From Rhodovulum sp. P5 (GTDB taxonomy: Bacteria; Pseudomonadota; Alphaproteobacteria; Rhodobacterales; Rhodobacteraceae), in NCBI RefSeq assembly GCF_002079305.1, contig NZ_CP015039.1, forward strand, positions 2,563,501-2,627,500: a stretch of 64,000 nucleotides of DNA, in the 5' to 3' direction. The notes beneath the pieces are model-generated. The model saw nothing but the letters and a program-made list of their open reading frames with translations, had not been told where the DNA came from and searched no databases. A program made the position numbers and the translations under genes. This document shows positions 36,517 to 46,619 of this stretch, one piece after another. Position 1 is the first letter of the stretch. Each line of letters begins with the position of its first letter.

Positions 36517-38211
36517 TCAGGAGATCAGTTCGAACCGGTCCACATCGACCATGCCGCGGTCGGTGATCTTCAGCGACGGGATCACCGGCAGGGCAAGAAA
36601 GGCCAGTTGCAGGAAAGGTTCTTCCAGCGTCACGCCAAGGCTTTTGGCGGCGGTGCGCAGGGAAACCAGCCGGTCATGGACCGCCTCGAACGGATCAAGG
36701 CTCATCAACCCCGCCACGGGCAGGGGCAGTTCGGCCAGAACGGTGCCACCCGCGGCGACGACGAAACCGCCCTCGATCTCGCTCATCCGGTTCACCGCCA
36801 GCGCCATATCGGGATAGTCCACGCCGACACAGGCGATGTTGTGGTGATCGTGACAGACGGTGGAGGCAATCGCCCCCCGTTTCAGGCCAAATCCCTTGAC
36901 GAAGCCCGTCGCGATATTGCCGTTCTTTCCGTGCCGTTCGACCACCGCGATCCGCACCAGATCGCGCGCCGGATCCGGGCGCTTGTCGCCATCGACGATG
37001 GGGACGGTCTCGTGCAGGTGTTCGGTCAGGATCTTGCCGTCCAGAATGCCGATGACATGGGTGTCCTCCCGGTTTTCCGCGAGGCGGAAGTTGTCGGCCG
37101 TGACCTGTGGCGCGAGGACGGAGTGTCGCCCGATCGGGGCGATGGTGTCGCGTGCGGCAAAGGCGGTCTCGCCCACGCGCCGCCCGGCCGCCCAGACCAT
37201 TTGCGCGCGGCAGTCATTCAAGCTGTCCAGCGCCACGATATCGGCGCGCTTGCCCGGTGTGATCAGGCCGCGATCTTTCAGCCCGAATGCCTCTGCCCCG
37301 GACAGGGACGCCGCGCGGTAGACGGCCAATGGCGGGCAGCCCAGCCCGATCAGCGTGCGGATCATGTAGTCGAGATGCCCGGCATCCGCGATATCCAGTG
37401 GATTGCGGTCGTCGGTGCACAGGCACATGTAGGGCGCGGTCGTCTCGGTCAGCACCGGTTGCAGGGCGTGCAGGTCCTTGGATACCGATCCTTCGCGGAT
37501 CAGCACGCGCATCCCCTTTTGCAGCTTTTCAAGCGCCTCTTCGGCGGTGGTCGCCTCATGCTCTGTCCGGATGCCCGCGGCGATATAGGCGTTGAGGTCG
37601 CGCCCCGACAGAAGCGGGCAATGCCCGTCGATATGACCGCCGTCAAACAGCCGCAGCTTGGCCAGAACGCCCTGGTCACGGAAGATCACGCCGGGGTAGT
37701 TCATGAACTCCGCCAGCCCGATGCCGGAGGGGTGGCCCATCAGGGCGGCCAGCGCGTCGGCGTCGATCTCGGCGCCTGCGGTTTCCATCGTGGTGGACGG
37801 CACGCAGGAGGAAAGCTGTACCCGGATGTCCATCAGCGTGTGTTCGGATGCCTGCTGGAAGTATCGGATCCCGTCGGGCCCGATGACATTGGCGATTTCA
37901 TGCGGGTCGCAGATGGCGGTGGTGATCCCGCGGGGGGTGACGCAGCGGTCGAACTCGAACGGCGTGACAAGGCTCGACTCGATATGCAGATGCGTGTCGA
38001 TGAAACCGGGGACGAGGATCAGGCCGGAGACGTCGACGACCTCTCGCCCCTCATATTCCGCGCCGGTGCCGACGATGGTGTCGCCGCAGATCGCGACATC
38101 GCCGTCCAGCATCGCGCCGGTGATCAGGTCGAAGACACGGCCCCCGCTGAGGACCAGATCGGCAGGCTCGTCGCCCCGGCCCTGGGCAATGCGGCGTTCA
38201 AGATCGGCCAT
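36517..38211 (-). CDS. ade: Adenine deaminase
   Basis: 564-aa metal-dependent amidohydrolase that converts adenine to hypoxanthine and ammonia. The metal motif [11 protein letters not shown] is at ~75-85, DPHEIANV follows, and the C-terminal half has [16 protein letters not shown] and the EGGFVV region typical of the Ade type. The ATG at 38211 is chosen as the normal start. With AMP nucleosidase (19349-20833) it gives a possible AMP-to-hypoxanthine route. The 290-nt gap to its right (38212-38501) shows nothing recognisable. Confidence 0.94.
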   Translation of the reverse strand: MADLERRIAQGRGDEPADLVLSGGRVFDLITGAMLDGDVAICGDTIVGTGAEYEGREVVDVSGLILVPGFIDTHLHIESSLVTPFEFDRCVTPRGITTAICDPHEIANVIGPDGIRYFQQASEHTLMDIRVQLSSCVPSTTMETAGAEIDADALAALMGHPSGIGLAEFMNYPGVIFRDQGVLAKLRLFDGGHIDGHCPLLSGRDLNAYIAAGIRTEHEATTAEEALEKLQKGMRVLIREGSVSKDLHALQPVLTETTAPYMCLCTDDRNPLDIADAGHLDYMIRTLIGLGCPPLAVYRAASLSGAEAFGLKDRGLITPGKRADIVALDSLNDCRAQMVWAAGRRVGETAFAARDTIAPIGRHSVLAPQVTADNFRLAENREDTHVIGILDGKILTEHLHETVPIVDGDKRPDPARDLVRIAVVERHGKNGNIATGFVKGFGLKRGAIASTVCHDHHNIACVGVDYPDMALAVNRMSEIEGGFVVAAGGTVLAELPLPVAGLMSLDPFEAVHDRLVSLRTAAKSLGVTLEEPFLQLAFLALPVIPSLKITDRGMVDVDRFELIS

Positions 38212-38501
38212 CGGTTGCGTTCCTTCTGCACCCCCGGGCGGTCCGGGTGTCACCCTAAGACATACCAGCGGACCGTGAACATGACCACGTCACAGACGAG
38301 TTCAGGTTGTGCCGGAGATCCAAGGCGCGGAGTCGAGGGGAGTCAGCCCCGGCGATCTGCTGACGCCTGCGCATCGATCAGAGGCGCGGCGAACGTGTCG
38401 CGACAAAGTGCCCACAAGTTTGGTCGGATTGCCGCGCCTCGACCCTGCGATGGCGCGCCTCGGCACATCGTCGGCGGATGCCCGCGGCTGACGCGGCCCG
38501 C

Positions 38502-39794
38502 TCAGACCACGACGTCGATGGCCTCTTGCGTGCCGACGCCGAACACCCGTTTGTAGCGTTCGATTTCGTCCGCCGGGCCCATCGCCTTGTTGGGGTTGTC
38601 CGACAGCTTTACCGTCGGGCGGCCGTTGGCGCTGACCGCCTTGCAGACCAGAGAAAACGGCGCCAGCGCGTCGTTCGCCACCAGTCCGCGGAAATCGTTG
38701 GTCAGAAGCGTGCCCCAGCCGAAGCTGATCTTGGCGCGGCCCGCGAATTGCGCGTGCAACTCGATGATCTTGTCCACGTCCAGCCCGTCTGAAAAGATGA
38801 TCAGCTTCTGCGTCGGATCCTCGCCCCGCGCCTGCCACCAGCGGATGGCGGTCTCTGCCCCTTCCGCCGGATCGCCGGAATCGATGCGAATGCCGGTCCA
38901 GCCCGCCAGCCAGTCCGGCGCGTGGTCGAGAAACCCCTTGGTGCCATAGGTGTCGGGCAGCATGATCCGCAGGTTGCCGTCATGTTCTTCGTGCCAGTCG
39001 GCCAGAACCTTGTAGGGCGCCTGCCGCAATTCCTCGTCCGTCTCGGCCAGCGCGGCCAGGACCATGGGCAGTTCATGGGCATTGGTGCCGATGGCCTCGA
39101 TATCGTGGCGCATCGCGATCAGGCAGTTGGAGGTGCCGACGAAGCTGCGGCCCAGACCCTCGATCATCGCCTCGACGCACCAGTCCTGCCACAGGAAGGA
39201 ATGCCGCCGCCGGGTGCCGAAATCGGCGACCTTCACGCCCTCAAGCGTTTTCAGCCGCTCGACCTTTTCCCACAGCTTGGTCATCGCGCGGGCATAGAGG
39301 ATCTGAAGCTCGAACTTGCCCATCCGCTCCAGCACCGCGCGGGAGCGCATCTCCATCAGCACGGCGAGCGCGGGGATTTCCCACATCATCACCTCGGGCC
39401 AGCGGCCCTCGAAGGTCAGTTCGTACTGGCCGTCGCGCTTTTCCAGGGAATAGGGCGGCAGTTGCAGGTTCTCGTACCACTCCATGAAATCGGGGCGGAA
39501 CATCTGGCGCTTGCCGTAGAAGGTGTTGCCGCGCAGCCATGTGCTTTCGCCGCGGGTCAGGCGCAGGGTGCGAATGTGGTCAAGCTGTTCGCGCAGCTCG
39601 CCCTCGTCGATCAGATCGGCAAGCCGGATGTCGGTGGACCGGTTGATCAGGCTGAAACGGACATGCGTGTCGGGCCGGTTGCGGAACACCGACTGGCACA
39701 TCAAGAGCTTGTAGAAATCCGTATCGATCAGGGACCGGACGATGGGGTCGATCTTCCACTTGTGGTTATAGACCCGTGTCGCGATGTCGACCAT
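38502..39794 (-). CDS. pncB: Nicotinate phosphoribosyltransferase
   Basis: 430-aa NAD-salvage enzyme joining nicotinate and PRPP to nicotinate mononucleotide. Family features include the N-terminal [17 protein letters not shown], the [14 protein letters not shown] segment (active-site His), the [11 protein letters not shown] substrate region and the [12 protein letters not shown] phosphate-binding stretch. It starts 3 nt after pncA and is thus the second gene of a pncA-pncB operon. Confidence 0.94.
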   Translation of the reverse strand: MVDIATRVYNHKWKIDPIVRSLIDTDFYKLLMCQSVFRNRPDTHVRFSLINRSTDIRLADLIDEGELREQLDHIRTLRLTRGESTWLRGNTFYGKRQMFRPDFMEWYENLQLPPYSLEKRDGQYELTFEGRWPEVMMWEIPALAVLMEMRSRAVLERMGKFELQILYARAMTKLWEKVERLKTLEGVKVADFGTRRRHSFLWQDWCVEAMIEGLGRSFVGTSNCLIAMRHDIEAIGTNAHELPMVLAALAETDEELRQAPYKVLADWHEEHDGNLRIMLPDTYGTKGFLDHAPDWLAGWTGIRIDSGDPAEGAETAIRWWQARGEDPTQKLIIFSDGLDVDKIIELHAQFAGRAKISFGWGTLLTNDFRGLVANDALAPFSLVCKAVSANGRPTVKLSDNPNKAMGPADEIERYKRVFGVGTQEAIDVVV

Positions 39795-39797
39795 GCG

Positions 39798-40406
39798 TTA
39801 CGGTTCCAGCACGATGTTCGCTTCCAGCATCGCCTGTTTGGCGTCTTCCAGCGACCCGTTCAGGTCGATCCCCCGGCAGGCACCGTCGATGACCGTCACC
39901 GCATAGCCCAGCTTGTTCGCGTCAAGCGCGGAGTAGAGCACGCAGAAATCGGTGGCCAGCCCCACCAGCGTCAGGTGGTCGATGCCCTTGCCGGACAGAT
40001 AGTCGTCCAGCCCCGTTGGGGTTTCGTGGTCGTTTTCGAAGAACGCGGAATAGCTGTCGATCTCGGCGCGGAAGCCCTTGCGCACGATGTGATCGGCACG
40101 GGAGACGTCCAGCGCGGGGTGGAAGGCGGCGCCCTCGGTGTCCTGCACACAGTGGATCGGCCACAGGATCTGCCCGCCATAGGGCATGTCGATCACCTCA
40201 TAGGGATTCTTGCCCGGATGGTTGGCGGCGAAAGAACTGTGATTGGCCGGGTGCCAGTCCTGCGTGAAGACCCGCGTCTCGAATTCATCCATCAGCGCGT
40301 TGACGCGGGGAATGATGGTCTCTCCGCCGGGCACTTCCAGCGCGCCGCCGGTGCAGAAATCGTTCTGGATATCGATCACGATGAGGGCTTCGTTCGCGGG
40401 TCGCAT
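39798..40406 (-). CDS. pncA: Nicotinamidase
   Basis: 202-aa cysteine hydrolase that converts nicotinamide to nicotinate. The catalytic Asp is in VIDIQNDFC near residue 10-15, the Lys probably in VRKGF, and the catalytic Cys in [11 protein letters not shown]. Metal-binding His and Asp residues are in [21 protein letters not shown] precedes the ATG. It feeds PncB in the next gene. It would also activate pyrazinamide. Confidence 0.94.
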   Translation of the reverse strand: MRPANEALIVIDIQNDFCTGGALEVPGGETIIPRVNALMDEFETRVFTQDWHPANHSSFAANHPGKNPYEVIDMPYGGQILWPIHCVQDTEGAAFHPALDVSRADHIVRKGFRAEIDSYSAFFENDHETPTGLDDYLSGKGIDHLTLVGLATDFCVLYSALDANKLGYAVTVIDGACRGIDLNGSLEDAKQAMLEANIVLEP

Positions 40407-40513
40407 GGGCCTTCCTCCGGTCGGTTTCGCCCCAAGGGGTTAAGGAAGTGCCCCCCCCGGGTCAATGCCCCGCTCTTGCCGCAGGGCCGGTGCCCATCGT
40501 ATCACATGCGTCG

Positions 40514-41440
40514 ATGTATGATGTCGCAGCCCTGTACCACTTCACCCGGTTCGATGATCCGGCGCGTCTGAAACCGCCGCTTCTGGCCTTGTGCGAGGCG
40601 GAGGATATCTGCGGCTCACTCCTTCTGGCGCGGGAGGGGATCAACGGGACGATCGCCGGGTCCCGTGCGGGGATCGATGCGGTGCTGGCCCATATTCGGG
40701 CGCTTCCGGGCTGTGCCGGCCTGGAATGGAAGGAAAGCACCGCCGCGGACCGCCCCTTTGGCCGGATGAAGGTGCGCCTGAAGCGCGAGATCGTCACCAT
40801 GGGGCAACCGGATGTCGACCCCCGCGCCGCCGTGGGCCATTACGTGCGGCCACGGGACTGGAACGCGCTGATCGCGTCAGAGGACGTGGCCGTGATCGAC
40901 ACGCGCAACGACTATGAAATCGCCATCGGCAGTTTCGAAGGTGCGGTCGATCCGGGCACGCGGAGTTTTCGGGACTTCCCGGCATGGTGGCAGGAAAACC
41001 GCCATCGGTTTCACAACAAGCGGATCGCGATGTTCTGCACCGGCGGTATCCGCTGCGAGAAATCGACGAACTACCTTTTGTCCCAAGGGGTTGAAGAGGT
41101 CTGTCACCTCAAGGGCGGGATCCTGAAATATCTGGAAGAGGTGCCGGAGGAAGAGAGCCTCTGGCACGGCGCCTGTTTCGTGTTCGACGGGCGCGTGTCG
41201 GTAGAGCACGGGCTGCGCGAGGGGGCCCATGTGATGTGCCATGCCTGCCGCCGCCCCCTGTGCCCAGAGGATCTGGCCCACCCGGACTACGAGGAAGGCG
41301 TGCGCTGCCATCAGTGTGCGGGTGAGTATTCCGAGCCGCAACGGGCCCGCTTTCGCGAACGCCATCGGCAGGTAAAGCTGGCCGAGGCGCGGGGGGAACG
41401 GCATCTGGGGCGGTCTGGACGCGGGGCCGACGGCACCTAG
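40514..41440 (+). CDS. trhO: tRNA uridine(34) 5-hydroxylase (rhodanese-fold)
   Basis: 308-aa TrhO (YceA) that makes 5-hydroxyuridine at tRNA position 34 with O2. An N-terminal acylphosphatase-like part ([25 protein letters not shown]) is followed by the rhodanese domain with the loop [14 protein letters not shown] (catalytic Cys), and a C-terminal part with CHACRRPL and VRCHQC, likely a zinc site. The ATG at 40514 ([10 protein letters not shown]) is the family start; the longer frame from 40448 is rejected. Confidence 0.92.
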   Translation: MYDVAALYHFTRFDDPARLKPPLLALCEAEDICGSLLLAREGINGTIAGSRAGIDAVLAHIRALPGCAGLEWKESTAADRPFGRMKVRLKREIVTMGQPDVDPRAAVGHYVRPRDWNALIASEDVAVIDTRNDYEIAIGSFEGAVDPGTRSFRDFPAWWQENRHRFHNKRIAMFCTGGIRCEKSTNYLLSQGVEEVCHLKGGILKYLEEVPEEESLWHGACFVFDGRVSVEHGLREGAHVMCHACRRPLCPEDLAHPDYEEGVRCHQCAGEYSEPQRARFRERHRQVKLAEARGERHLGRSGRGADGT

Positions 41441-41474
41441 ACTTAGAAAAGTCTGAGGTATCGGAGGGCCCGAA

Positions 41475-42161
41475 ATGCTTCACGTCGTGACCCCGTCGAC
41501 CGTGTCGCGCAAATACGCCATGAAGATCCGCAAGGTCCCGCGGGCGCTGTTCGGGCATGGGTCGGGCCTGTTGCCGCCGGGGTCGATGACCAGCAAGATC
41601 TATCTGCGGATGCTGATGGAAAATTCGTTCCTGCGGTATTGCATCCCGCTGACGCCGTTTCCCGTGGCCATGCTGCTGTTCCCGGACCTGGCCTTGCCCA
41701 TCGGGCAGGCGCCGGCGCTGATGTTTCTTGTGGTCTACCTGTTCGAATCGCGGCTGCTGTCCGTCGACAATCCCGAACGCCGCCGTCGCCTGATGGCCGA
41801 GGAAGAGGCCGAGCGCGGCGCCGATATCGCCAAGGCCCGGGGGCGCGAGATCCTGACCAAGATCGCCGCCAAGCGCGGGCAGACGGCGGGAGAGTTGCAC
41901 CTTGTGATCGAACAGACCCAACTGGCGCGCATTCCGCCGGTGACGATCGTTTCGCTTCAGACCGCCGAGCCGGAACCAACCGTTCTGGACATGGACGAGG
42001 AAGAAGTCGCGCTGATCCACGAGACGCTGTTCGACGATGAGTTCACCGAACAGCGCATGCACATCACCAGCCTTGCCCTGGGGCGCTTCTTGCACGATGT
42101 GGTGCTGGAGGCCCGGAGCGTGTCCGCCCATGCGCGACTTGCGGCGCTGGCCGGGGAGTAG
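41475..42161 (+). CDS. Conserved-looking hypothetical membrane-associated protein
   Basis: 228 aa, function not recognised. GGAGGG precedes the ATG. Residues ~55-90 form one or two hydrophobic segments (CIPLTPFPVAMLLFPDLALPIG and APALMFLVVYLFE), followed by a charged helical region (RRRRLMAEEEAERG) and an acidic C-terminal half. It could be an inner-membrane protein with a large cytoplasmic tail. It lies 34 nt after trhO and may be co-transcribed with it. Confidence 0.6.
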   Translation: MLHVVTPSTVSRKYAMKIRKVPRALFGHGSGLLPPGSMTSKIYLRMLMENSFLRYCIPLTPFPVAMLLFPDLALPIGQAPALMFLVVYLFESRLLSVDNPERRRRLMAEEEAERGADIAKARGREILTKIAAKRGQTAGELHLVIEQTQLARIPPVTIVSLQTAEPEPTVLDMDEEEVALIHETLFDDEFTEQRMHITSLALGRFLHDVVLEARSVSAHARLAALAGE

Positions 42162-42597
42162 GGCAGGGCGTCCCCGTTCCGCGGGCCGGGCCGAATTCAG
42201 GGAAGATCCGAGGCGTCGATTAGGAGCGTTCGGCACCGCCTTGTGCGGCCCAAATCCGCTTATTCAAGAGCGCAACATGGCCAACTCGCCTTAAGGGCGA
42301 GATGTTTTAGCTATTGGATTCAATCTACCAAAAATTAGCGAAATGGGGCAATCGAAATTATTGACGAAACCGTGAATGATTGCTTAACGTCCCTGCGTTC
42401 GCGGACTTGGTGGGAATCGCGGTCGCCGAAGGCCTGTCAGGTCCGAACGGCCACGATACACGGGGTGCGATGTCTGCGGGACGGGTCGCCATAATGGCGG
42501 CACCAGACGGACTGAATTGGACTCCGGTGCGTGGATGGGCGGGCATGCCTGCAAATCTCTGTACCTCTGCTGTTACAAGGCATGGAAGGACAGAACG
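42162..42597 (+). other. Gene-free gap before the VPLPA-tail gene
   Basis: 436 bases without convincing coding sequence, relatively AT-rich in 42300-42390. A weak hairpin (CTCGCC-TTAAG-GGCGAG, 42285-42301) followed by ATGTTTTA may end the upstream gene. TTGACG (42361-42366) with a 17-nt spacer to TTAACG is a possible but weak promoter for the 42598 gene. Nothing else is recognised. Confidence 0.5.
42285..42308 (+). terminator. Weak terminator-like hairpin
   Basis: CTCGCC (42285-42290) pairs with GGCGAG (42296-42301) around TTAAG, followed by ATGTTTT. It would end transcription of trhO and the 41475 gene. Confidence 0.4.
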
Positions 42598-43311
42598 ATG
42601 AAAGTCTTCAAAAGTTTGGCCGCCGCAGCGCTTGCACTGGCCGTCTCCGGCGCAGCAAATGCTGAAACACTGTTGTATGACGAAGTAATCGACGGCGATG
42701 CCGCGCCGCTTCGTCAGGGATCGCCCGTCGTTGACCTTGTGGCGGGGCGCAACGTGATTTCGGCCTCGGCCCTTTATGTGGACCGGCAGGCCGATCTGGA
42801 TGCATTCGAACTTCGCCTTGGCGCGGGATTGGAAATCGAGAATCTCTCGGTCAGCTTTTCCAGTTTCTATTACGGCGGCGATTATTATCACGAAATCAAT
42901 GGCCAACCTTACGGTAACCCCGCCCTGATGTATGTCAGCTTTGGCGCATATTACGCGAAAAGCGGGGGCGGCGGGCGCTCCTACCTTGGGTCGGTGTATC
43001 ATAGCATCGACGACCCGGTCGAAGACGGCGAAAGTATTTCGCTGGGCTATTCGTCCTTCTGGGCCGCGGGTTCGGAAGAGGCCCGCAATGGCATGGAACT
43101 CCTTGTCTATCTGCAAGGCTACAGGGCAGAGGTCGGTCTTCAGGGCGTGATCTACGATATGGATTATTCGTTCGTCTTCGACGTGGCCGACCTGAACGCC
43201 CCGCCCTTGGAACAGAATCTGCCGCGAAACCCGTTGCCGTCGTCGCTGCTGTTGATGTTGGGGGCGATGGGCGCTGTCGGCGGATACCGCCGCATCACGA
43301 CACGCAACTGA
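42598..43311 (+). CDS. Exported protein with VPLPA-CTERM-like sorting tail
   Basis: 237 aa. The ATG at 42598 starts a clear signal peptide (MKVFKSLAAAALALAVSGAANA); the longer frame from 42517 has no such feature. A ~185-residue beta-rich, Tyr/Gly-rich body (SFSSFYYGGDYYHEING) of unknown fold follows, then a C-terminal tail NPLPSSLLLMLGAMGAVGGYRR: a PLP-type motif, a hydrophobic helix and basic end, as in VPLPA/PEP-CTERM proteins processed by exosortases. No exosortase is in the window. Confidence 0.75.
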   Translation: MKVFKSLAAAALALAVSGAANAETLLYDEVIDGDAAPLRQGSPVVDLVAGRNVISASALYVDRQADLDAFELRLGAGLEIENLSVSFSSFYYGGDYYHEINGQPYGNPALMYVSFGAYYAKSGGGGRSYLGSVYHSIDDPVEDGESISLGYSSFWAAGSEEARNGMELLVYLQGYRAEVGLQGVIYDMDYSFVFDVADLNAPPLEQNLPRNPLPSSLLLMLGAMGAVGGYRRITTRN

Positions 43312-43373
43312 CCAGTCTGGCAAGCGGGTCCCGCGTCGCCACGCCGGGGGCCGTATGTCACCCCAAAACGCAT

Positions 43374-43405
43374 CGCGCCCCCGCACTATGGCGGAGGCGC
43401 GTTTT
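43374..43405 (+). terminator. Rho-independent terminator after the VPLPA-tail gene
   Basis: CGCGCCCCCGC (43374-43384) and GCGGAGGCGCG (43391-43401) pair over 11 positions with one mismatch around ACTATG, followed by TTTT. Confidence 0.75.
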
Positions 43406-43429
43406 CGTGACGGTTCAGGGGTGGCCGCC

Positions 43430-43918
43430 TCAGATTTGCGCCAGCAGCGCCTCACCGGCCGAGATCTCGCATTCGCCGGGGCTGTCCTCGACATTCAGCG
43501 CCTTGACGACACCGTCATCCACGAGCATCGAGTAGCGTTTGGATCGCGCCACCAGACCCACGGGCATCGCGTCGAAATCCATGCCGATGGCGCGGGTGAA
43601 GTTGCTGTCGGCATCCGACAGCATGGTGATCCCGGCCGCGTGCGCGCCGGTCGCATCGCCCCAGGCCTTCATCACGAAGGGATCGTTCACGGCGACGCAG
43701 ATGATTTCGTCCACGCCCTTGGCTTCGAGATCCGCCTTGGCGCGGATGAAGCTCGGCATATGGGCCGAATGGCAGGTGGGGGTGAACGCGCCGGGCACGG
43801 CGAAGATCACAACCTTGCGGCCCTTCAGCTTGTCGGCGAGCACGACTTCGCCGGGGCCGTCGGCGCCCATCTCGGTAAAGGTCGCGTCGGGCAGGCGGTC
43901 GCCTACGGAAATCGTCAT
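43430..43918 (-). CDS. Peroxiredoxin (Prx5/redoxin family)
   Basis: 162-aa thiol peroxidase that reduces H2O2 and organic peroxides, probably with glutathione or a glutaredoxin. The peroxidatic Cys is in GAFTPTCHSAHMPSF (near residue 48), and the family's arginine lies in the SKRYSMLVDDG stretch. A second Cys near the C-terminus (PGECEIS) could resolve the disulfide. The ATG at 43918 (MTISVGDRLPD) is chosen; six extra codons upstream are possible. Convergent with the VPLPA gene. Confidence 0.9.
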   Translation of the reverse strand: MTISVGDRLPDATFTEMGADGPGEVVLADKLKGRKVVIFAVPGAFTPTCHSAHMPSFIRAKADLEAKGVDEIICVAVNDPFVMKAWGDATGAHAAGITMLSDADSNFTRAIGMDFDAMPVGLVARSKRYSMLVDDGVVKALNVEDSPGECEISAGEALLAQI

Positions 43919-44001
43919 CGGGCTTACTCCTCGCACATTGCCAATGGTTTCATCGCTCAGATAATCTGTGCCGCGGAATAGGCCAGAGCGAAAGGGCGCG
44001 G

Positions 44002-45213
44002 ATGTCCCATATCGTCATTGTCGGTGCCGGGCAGGCGGGCGCTGCGCTTGCCGCGAAACTGCGCGGGCTGGAGTTTACCGGCCAGATCACCTTGATCGGC
44101 GAAGAACGGGTGCCGCCCTATCAGCGCCCGCCCTTGTCGAAGAAATACCTGCTGGGCGAGATGGAGCTGGAGCGGCTGTTCCTGCGCCCGCCCGACTTTT
44201 ACGCCGAGAACGGGATCGATCTGCGCCTGTCGGACACGGCCATTGCCATCGACCGGGCGGACAAGACGGTGATCGCGGGGGGGCATGCGATCGCCTATGA
44301 CCAGCTTGCCCTGACCACCGGCGCGGTGCCGCGGCGCTTGCCCGCCGATATCGGGGGGACCTTGTCCGGCATCCACGTCGTGCGCACGCTGGCCGATGTC
44401 GATGCAATGGCGCCGGCCTTCGTGGCCGGGGCGCGCGTGCTGATCGTGGGGGGCGGTTATATCGGGCTGGAGGCCGCGGCTGTGGCGGCCAGCCGTGGGC
44501 TGGCGGTCACCTTGATCGAGGCCGCGCCGCGCATCCTGCAACGCGTCGCCTGTGCCGAGACTGCGGCATGGTTCCGCGATCTGCACCGGGCCCGTGGGGT
44601 CGATCTGCGCGAAGGCACGGTCCTGACCCGGCTGATCGGCGAAACCCGTGTCACCGGGGCGGAGATGTCGGACGGCACCGCGCTGAACGTCGATTTCGTC
44701 ATCGCGGGGATCGGTGTCAGCCCGGCCACCGAACTGGCGCAGGCCGCGGGGCTGGCGGTGGAAGACGGCATCACGGTGGATGCGTTTGGCCGCACGAGCG
44801 ACCCGGCGATCTGGGCCGCGGGGGATTGTGCGTCGCTGCCCTATCGCGGGCGACATCTGCGTCTGGAAAGCGTGCAAAACGCCATCGACCAGGCAGAGGC
44901 GGTGGCCGCGAACATGCTGGGGGCCGAGACGCCCTATGTGCCGAAGCCATGGTTCTGGTCGGATCAGTACGATGTGAAGCTTCAGATTGCCGGGCTGAAC
45001 ATCGGTTATGACCATGTCGTCGCGCGCCCGGGTGACCGGGAAGGAAGCCTGAGCCACTGGTATTTTCGCGGGGCGGAGCTGTTGGCCGTCGACGCCATGA
45101 ACGACCCGCGTGCCTATATGACCGCCAAGCGGCTGATCGAGGCCGGACGCTCCCCCGATGCGGCCGCGGTGGCCGATGCGGGTGTTGACCTCAAGACGCT
45201 GATGGCCGCGTGA
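44002..45213 (+). CDS. FAD-dependent NAD(P)H:ferredoxin/rubredoxin reductase
   Basis: 403-aa flavoprotein of the ferredoxin-reductase group (ThcD, PdR, RhodocoxinR type). The FAD site GAGQAGAALAAKL is near residue 6, the NAD site GGGYIGLEAAAVAASRG near 152, the second FAD motif WAAGDCAS near 270, and a C-terminal reductase domain follows. Such enzymes pass electrons to a ferredoxin for a P450 or dioxygenase; none is adjacent, so the partner is unknown. The stop overlaps the rsmD start by 4 nt. Confidence 0.88.
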   Translation: MSHIVIVGAGQAGAALAAKLRGLEFTGQITLIGEERVPPYQRPPLSKKYLLGEMELERLFLRPPDFYAENGIDLRLSDTAIAIDRADKTVIAGGHAIAYDQLALTTGAVPRRLPADIGGTLSGIHVVRTLADVDAMAPAFVAGARVLIVGGGYIGLEAAAVAASRGLAVTLIEAAPRILQRVACAETAAWFRDLHRARGVDLREGTVLTRLIGETRVTGAEMSDGTALNVDFVIAGIGVSPATELAQAAGLAVEDGITVDAFGRTSDPAIWAAGDCASLPYRGRHLRLESVQNAIDQAEAVAANMLGAETPYVPKPWFWSDQYDVKLQIAGLNIGYDHVVARPGDREGSLSHWYFRGAELLAVDAMNDPRAYMTAKRLIEAGRSPDAAAVADAGVDLKTLMAA

Positions 45214-45770
45214 GGATCATTGCCGGACAGCACAAGGGGCTGCGGCTGGCCTCGGTCGGGAAGGGTGACGCCGGTGCGCATCTGCGCCCCACGACCGACC
45301 GGGTGCGGGAAAGCCTGTTCAACCTGATCCTGAACGGCGGTTACGGCGATCCGGTGACCGGTGCGCGGGTGCTGGATCTGTTTGCCGGGACGGGCGCGCT
45401 GGGGCTGGAGGCGCTGTCGCGGGGCGCGGCCCATGTGACCTTTGTCGATGACGGGGGCAAGGCGCGGGCGCTGATCCGTGAAAATGTCGAGAAATGCCGG
45501 GCCGGGGGGGCGACGAAGATCTTTCGCCGGGATGCCACGCGTCTGGGGGAACCCAAGGGGGCGCCCTTCGATCTGGTGTTTCTCGACCCGCCCTATGGCA
45601 AGGGGCTTGGCGAACGGGCGCTGGCCGCCGCGCTCGACGGCGGGTGGATCGCGCCCGGGGCGCTGATCATCTGGGAGGAGGGGGCGGCGGTCGTGCCGCC
45701 CGACGGGGTGGAGGTGATCGACACACGCCAATACGGCGATACGGTGATCACGCTCCTGCAACCGTCGTGA
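45210..45770 (+). CDS. rsmD: 16S rRNA (guanine(966)-N2)-methyltransferase
   Basis: 186-aa SAM-dependent enzyme that methylates G966 of 16S rRNA. The IIAGQHKG start, the SAM-binding LDLFAGTGALGLEALSRG motif (~51-68) and the catalytic LDPPYGKG motif (~129-136) are typical. It begins with GTG overlapping the preceding stop. Length is normal. Confidence 0.93.
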   Translation: MRIIAGQHKGLRLASVGKGDAGAHLRPTTDRVRESLFNLILNGGYGDPVTGARVLDLFAGTGALGLEALSRGAAHVTFVDDGGKARALIRENVEKCRAGGATKIFRRDATRLGEPKGAPFDLVFLDPPYGKGLGERALAAALDGGWIAPGALIIWEEGAAVVPPDGVEVIDTRQYGDTVITLLQPS

Positions 45771-45798
45771 CGCCGGTCGTCCGGCGCCGCATCCGGCC

Positions 45799-46068
45799 TT
45801 AGCGGCGGATGCCGAGGTTCTGGATCAGCTTCAGGTAACGGCTTTCGTCCTTACCCTTGAGGTAGTCCAGAAGCTTCCGGCGCTGGGCGACCAGTTTCAG
45901 AAGACCACGGCGGGAGTGGTTGTCCTTCTTGTGGGTCTTGAAATGCTCGGTCAGCGTCGAGATGCGGCTGGTCAGGATGGCGACCTGAACCTCGGGCGAA
46001 CCGGTGTCGCCGTCCTTGGTGCCGTATTCCTTGATCAGCCGGTTCTTTTCTTCAGCAGTGATCGACAT
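45799..46068 (-). CDS. rpsO: 30S ribosomal protein S15
   Basis: 89-aa 16S-binding ribosomal protein. The sequence is the canonical S15: [42 protein letters not shown] and [21 protein letters not shown] precedes the ATG. rpsO is convergent with rsmD; pnp, its common downstream partner elsewhere, is not here. Confidence 0.98.
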   Translation of the reverse strand: MSITAEEKNRLIKEYGTKDGDTGSPEVQVAILTSRISTLTEHFKTHKKDNHSRRGLLKLVAQRRKLLDYLKGKDESRYLKLIQNLGIRR

Positions 46069-46131
46069 CGGGGTCTCCTTTCAAAGGGTCCATGGCACAA
46101 GCCGGGATGTCGTCCAGCAGGGCCCGTGGAG

Positions 46132-46156
46132 AAAAAACGCCCGGACGGTCCGGGCG
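46132..46156 (-). terminator. Rho-independent terminator on the minus strand
   Basis: CGCCCGGAC and GTCCGGGCG pair around a one-base centre and, read on the minus strand, are followed by TTTTTT. It lies downstream of the DUF5665 gene and upstream of rpsO, isolating rpsO. Confidence 0.8.
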
Positions 46157-46207
46157 AAGGCCGCCGTATAGAGGATTCGTGTGTGGAAGGAAAGGGGGCG
46201 TGGCGGC

Positions 46208-46549
46208 CTATTCCTGCAGCGGGGGGGCGCCTACCCCTTCCGGGGCATCGCCGCCCGGGGCCTGATGCCGGATTTCGCGCGCGATTTCCACCGCCCAGTC
46301 GCCGATCACCGGGATGAAGTCGATCTGCGACAGGGAATAGGCGATGACGGAAACAAGCACCGAAGCCCCGACAACGGTGCCAAGCCCCATGGTCATGCCG
46401 CGCAGGAACTGCATCAACAGCATCCGCCGGGCAGAGCCGTTCAGCACGAAGAACCGTTGCGCGTTCAGGGCTTCGACTTCGCGGCGCAGGGCGGCGATTT
46501 CGCGGGCGAGATCGGCGGGCTGGTTATCCGGTTGTCTGGGGTCGGGCAT
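46208..46549 (-). CDS. DUF5665-type small membrane protein
   Basis: 113 aa. An N-terminal coiled-coil-like helix (LAREIAALRREVEALNAQRF) is followed by a conserved membrane-facing block (LLMQFLRGMTMGLGTVVGASVLVSVIAYSLSQIDFIPVIGDW) and a short C-terminus. This pattern is what I recall as DUF5665, which is common in alphaproteobacteria and has no known function. One or two membrane segments are likely. Single gene, followed by a terminator. Confidence 0.7.
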   Translation of the reverse strand: MPDPRQPDNQPADLAREIAALRREVEALNAQRFFVLNGSARRMLLMQFLRGMTMGLGTVVGASVLVSVIAYSLSQIDFIPVIGDWAVEIAREIRHQAPGGDAPEGVGAPPLQE

Positions 46550-46619
46550 GACGGCGCTTCGGTGGTTCGCATTGCGGCCAACCTAGGCCAAGCGGTGCGT
46601 CGCGCCAAGCTTTGCCCGC

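Noticed and set aside
45771..45786. CGCCGG-TCGT-CCGGCG hairpin as terminator for rsmD and rpsO
   Set aside because: The stem is only 6 bp and has no T-run on either strand, so it is too weak to list as a terminator.
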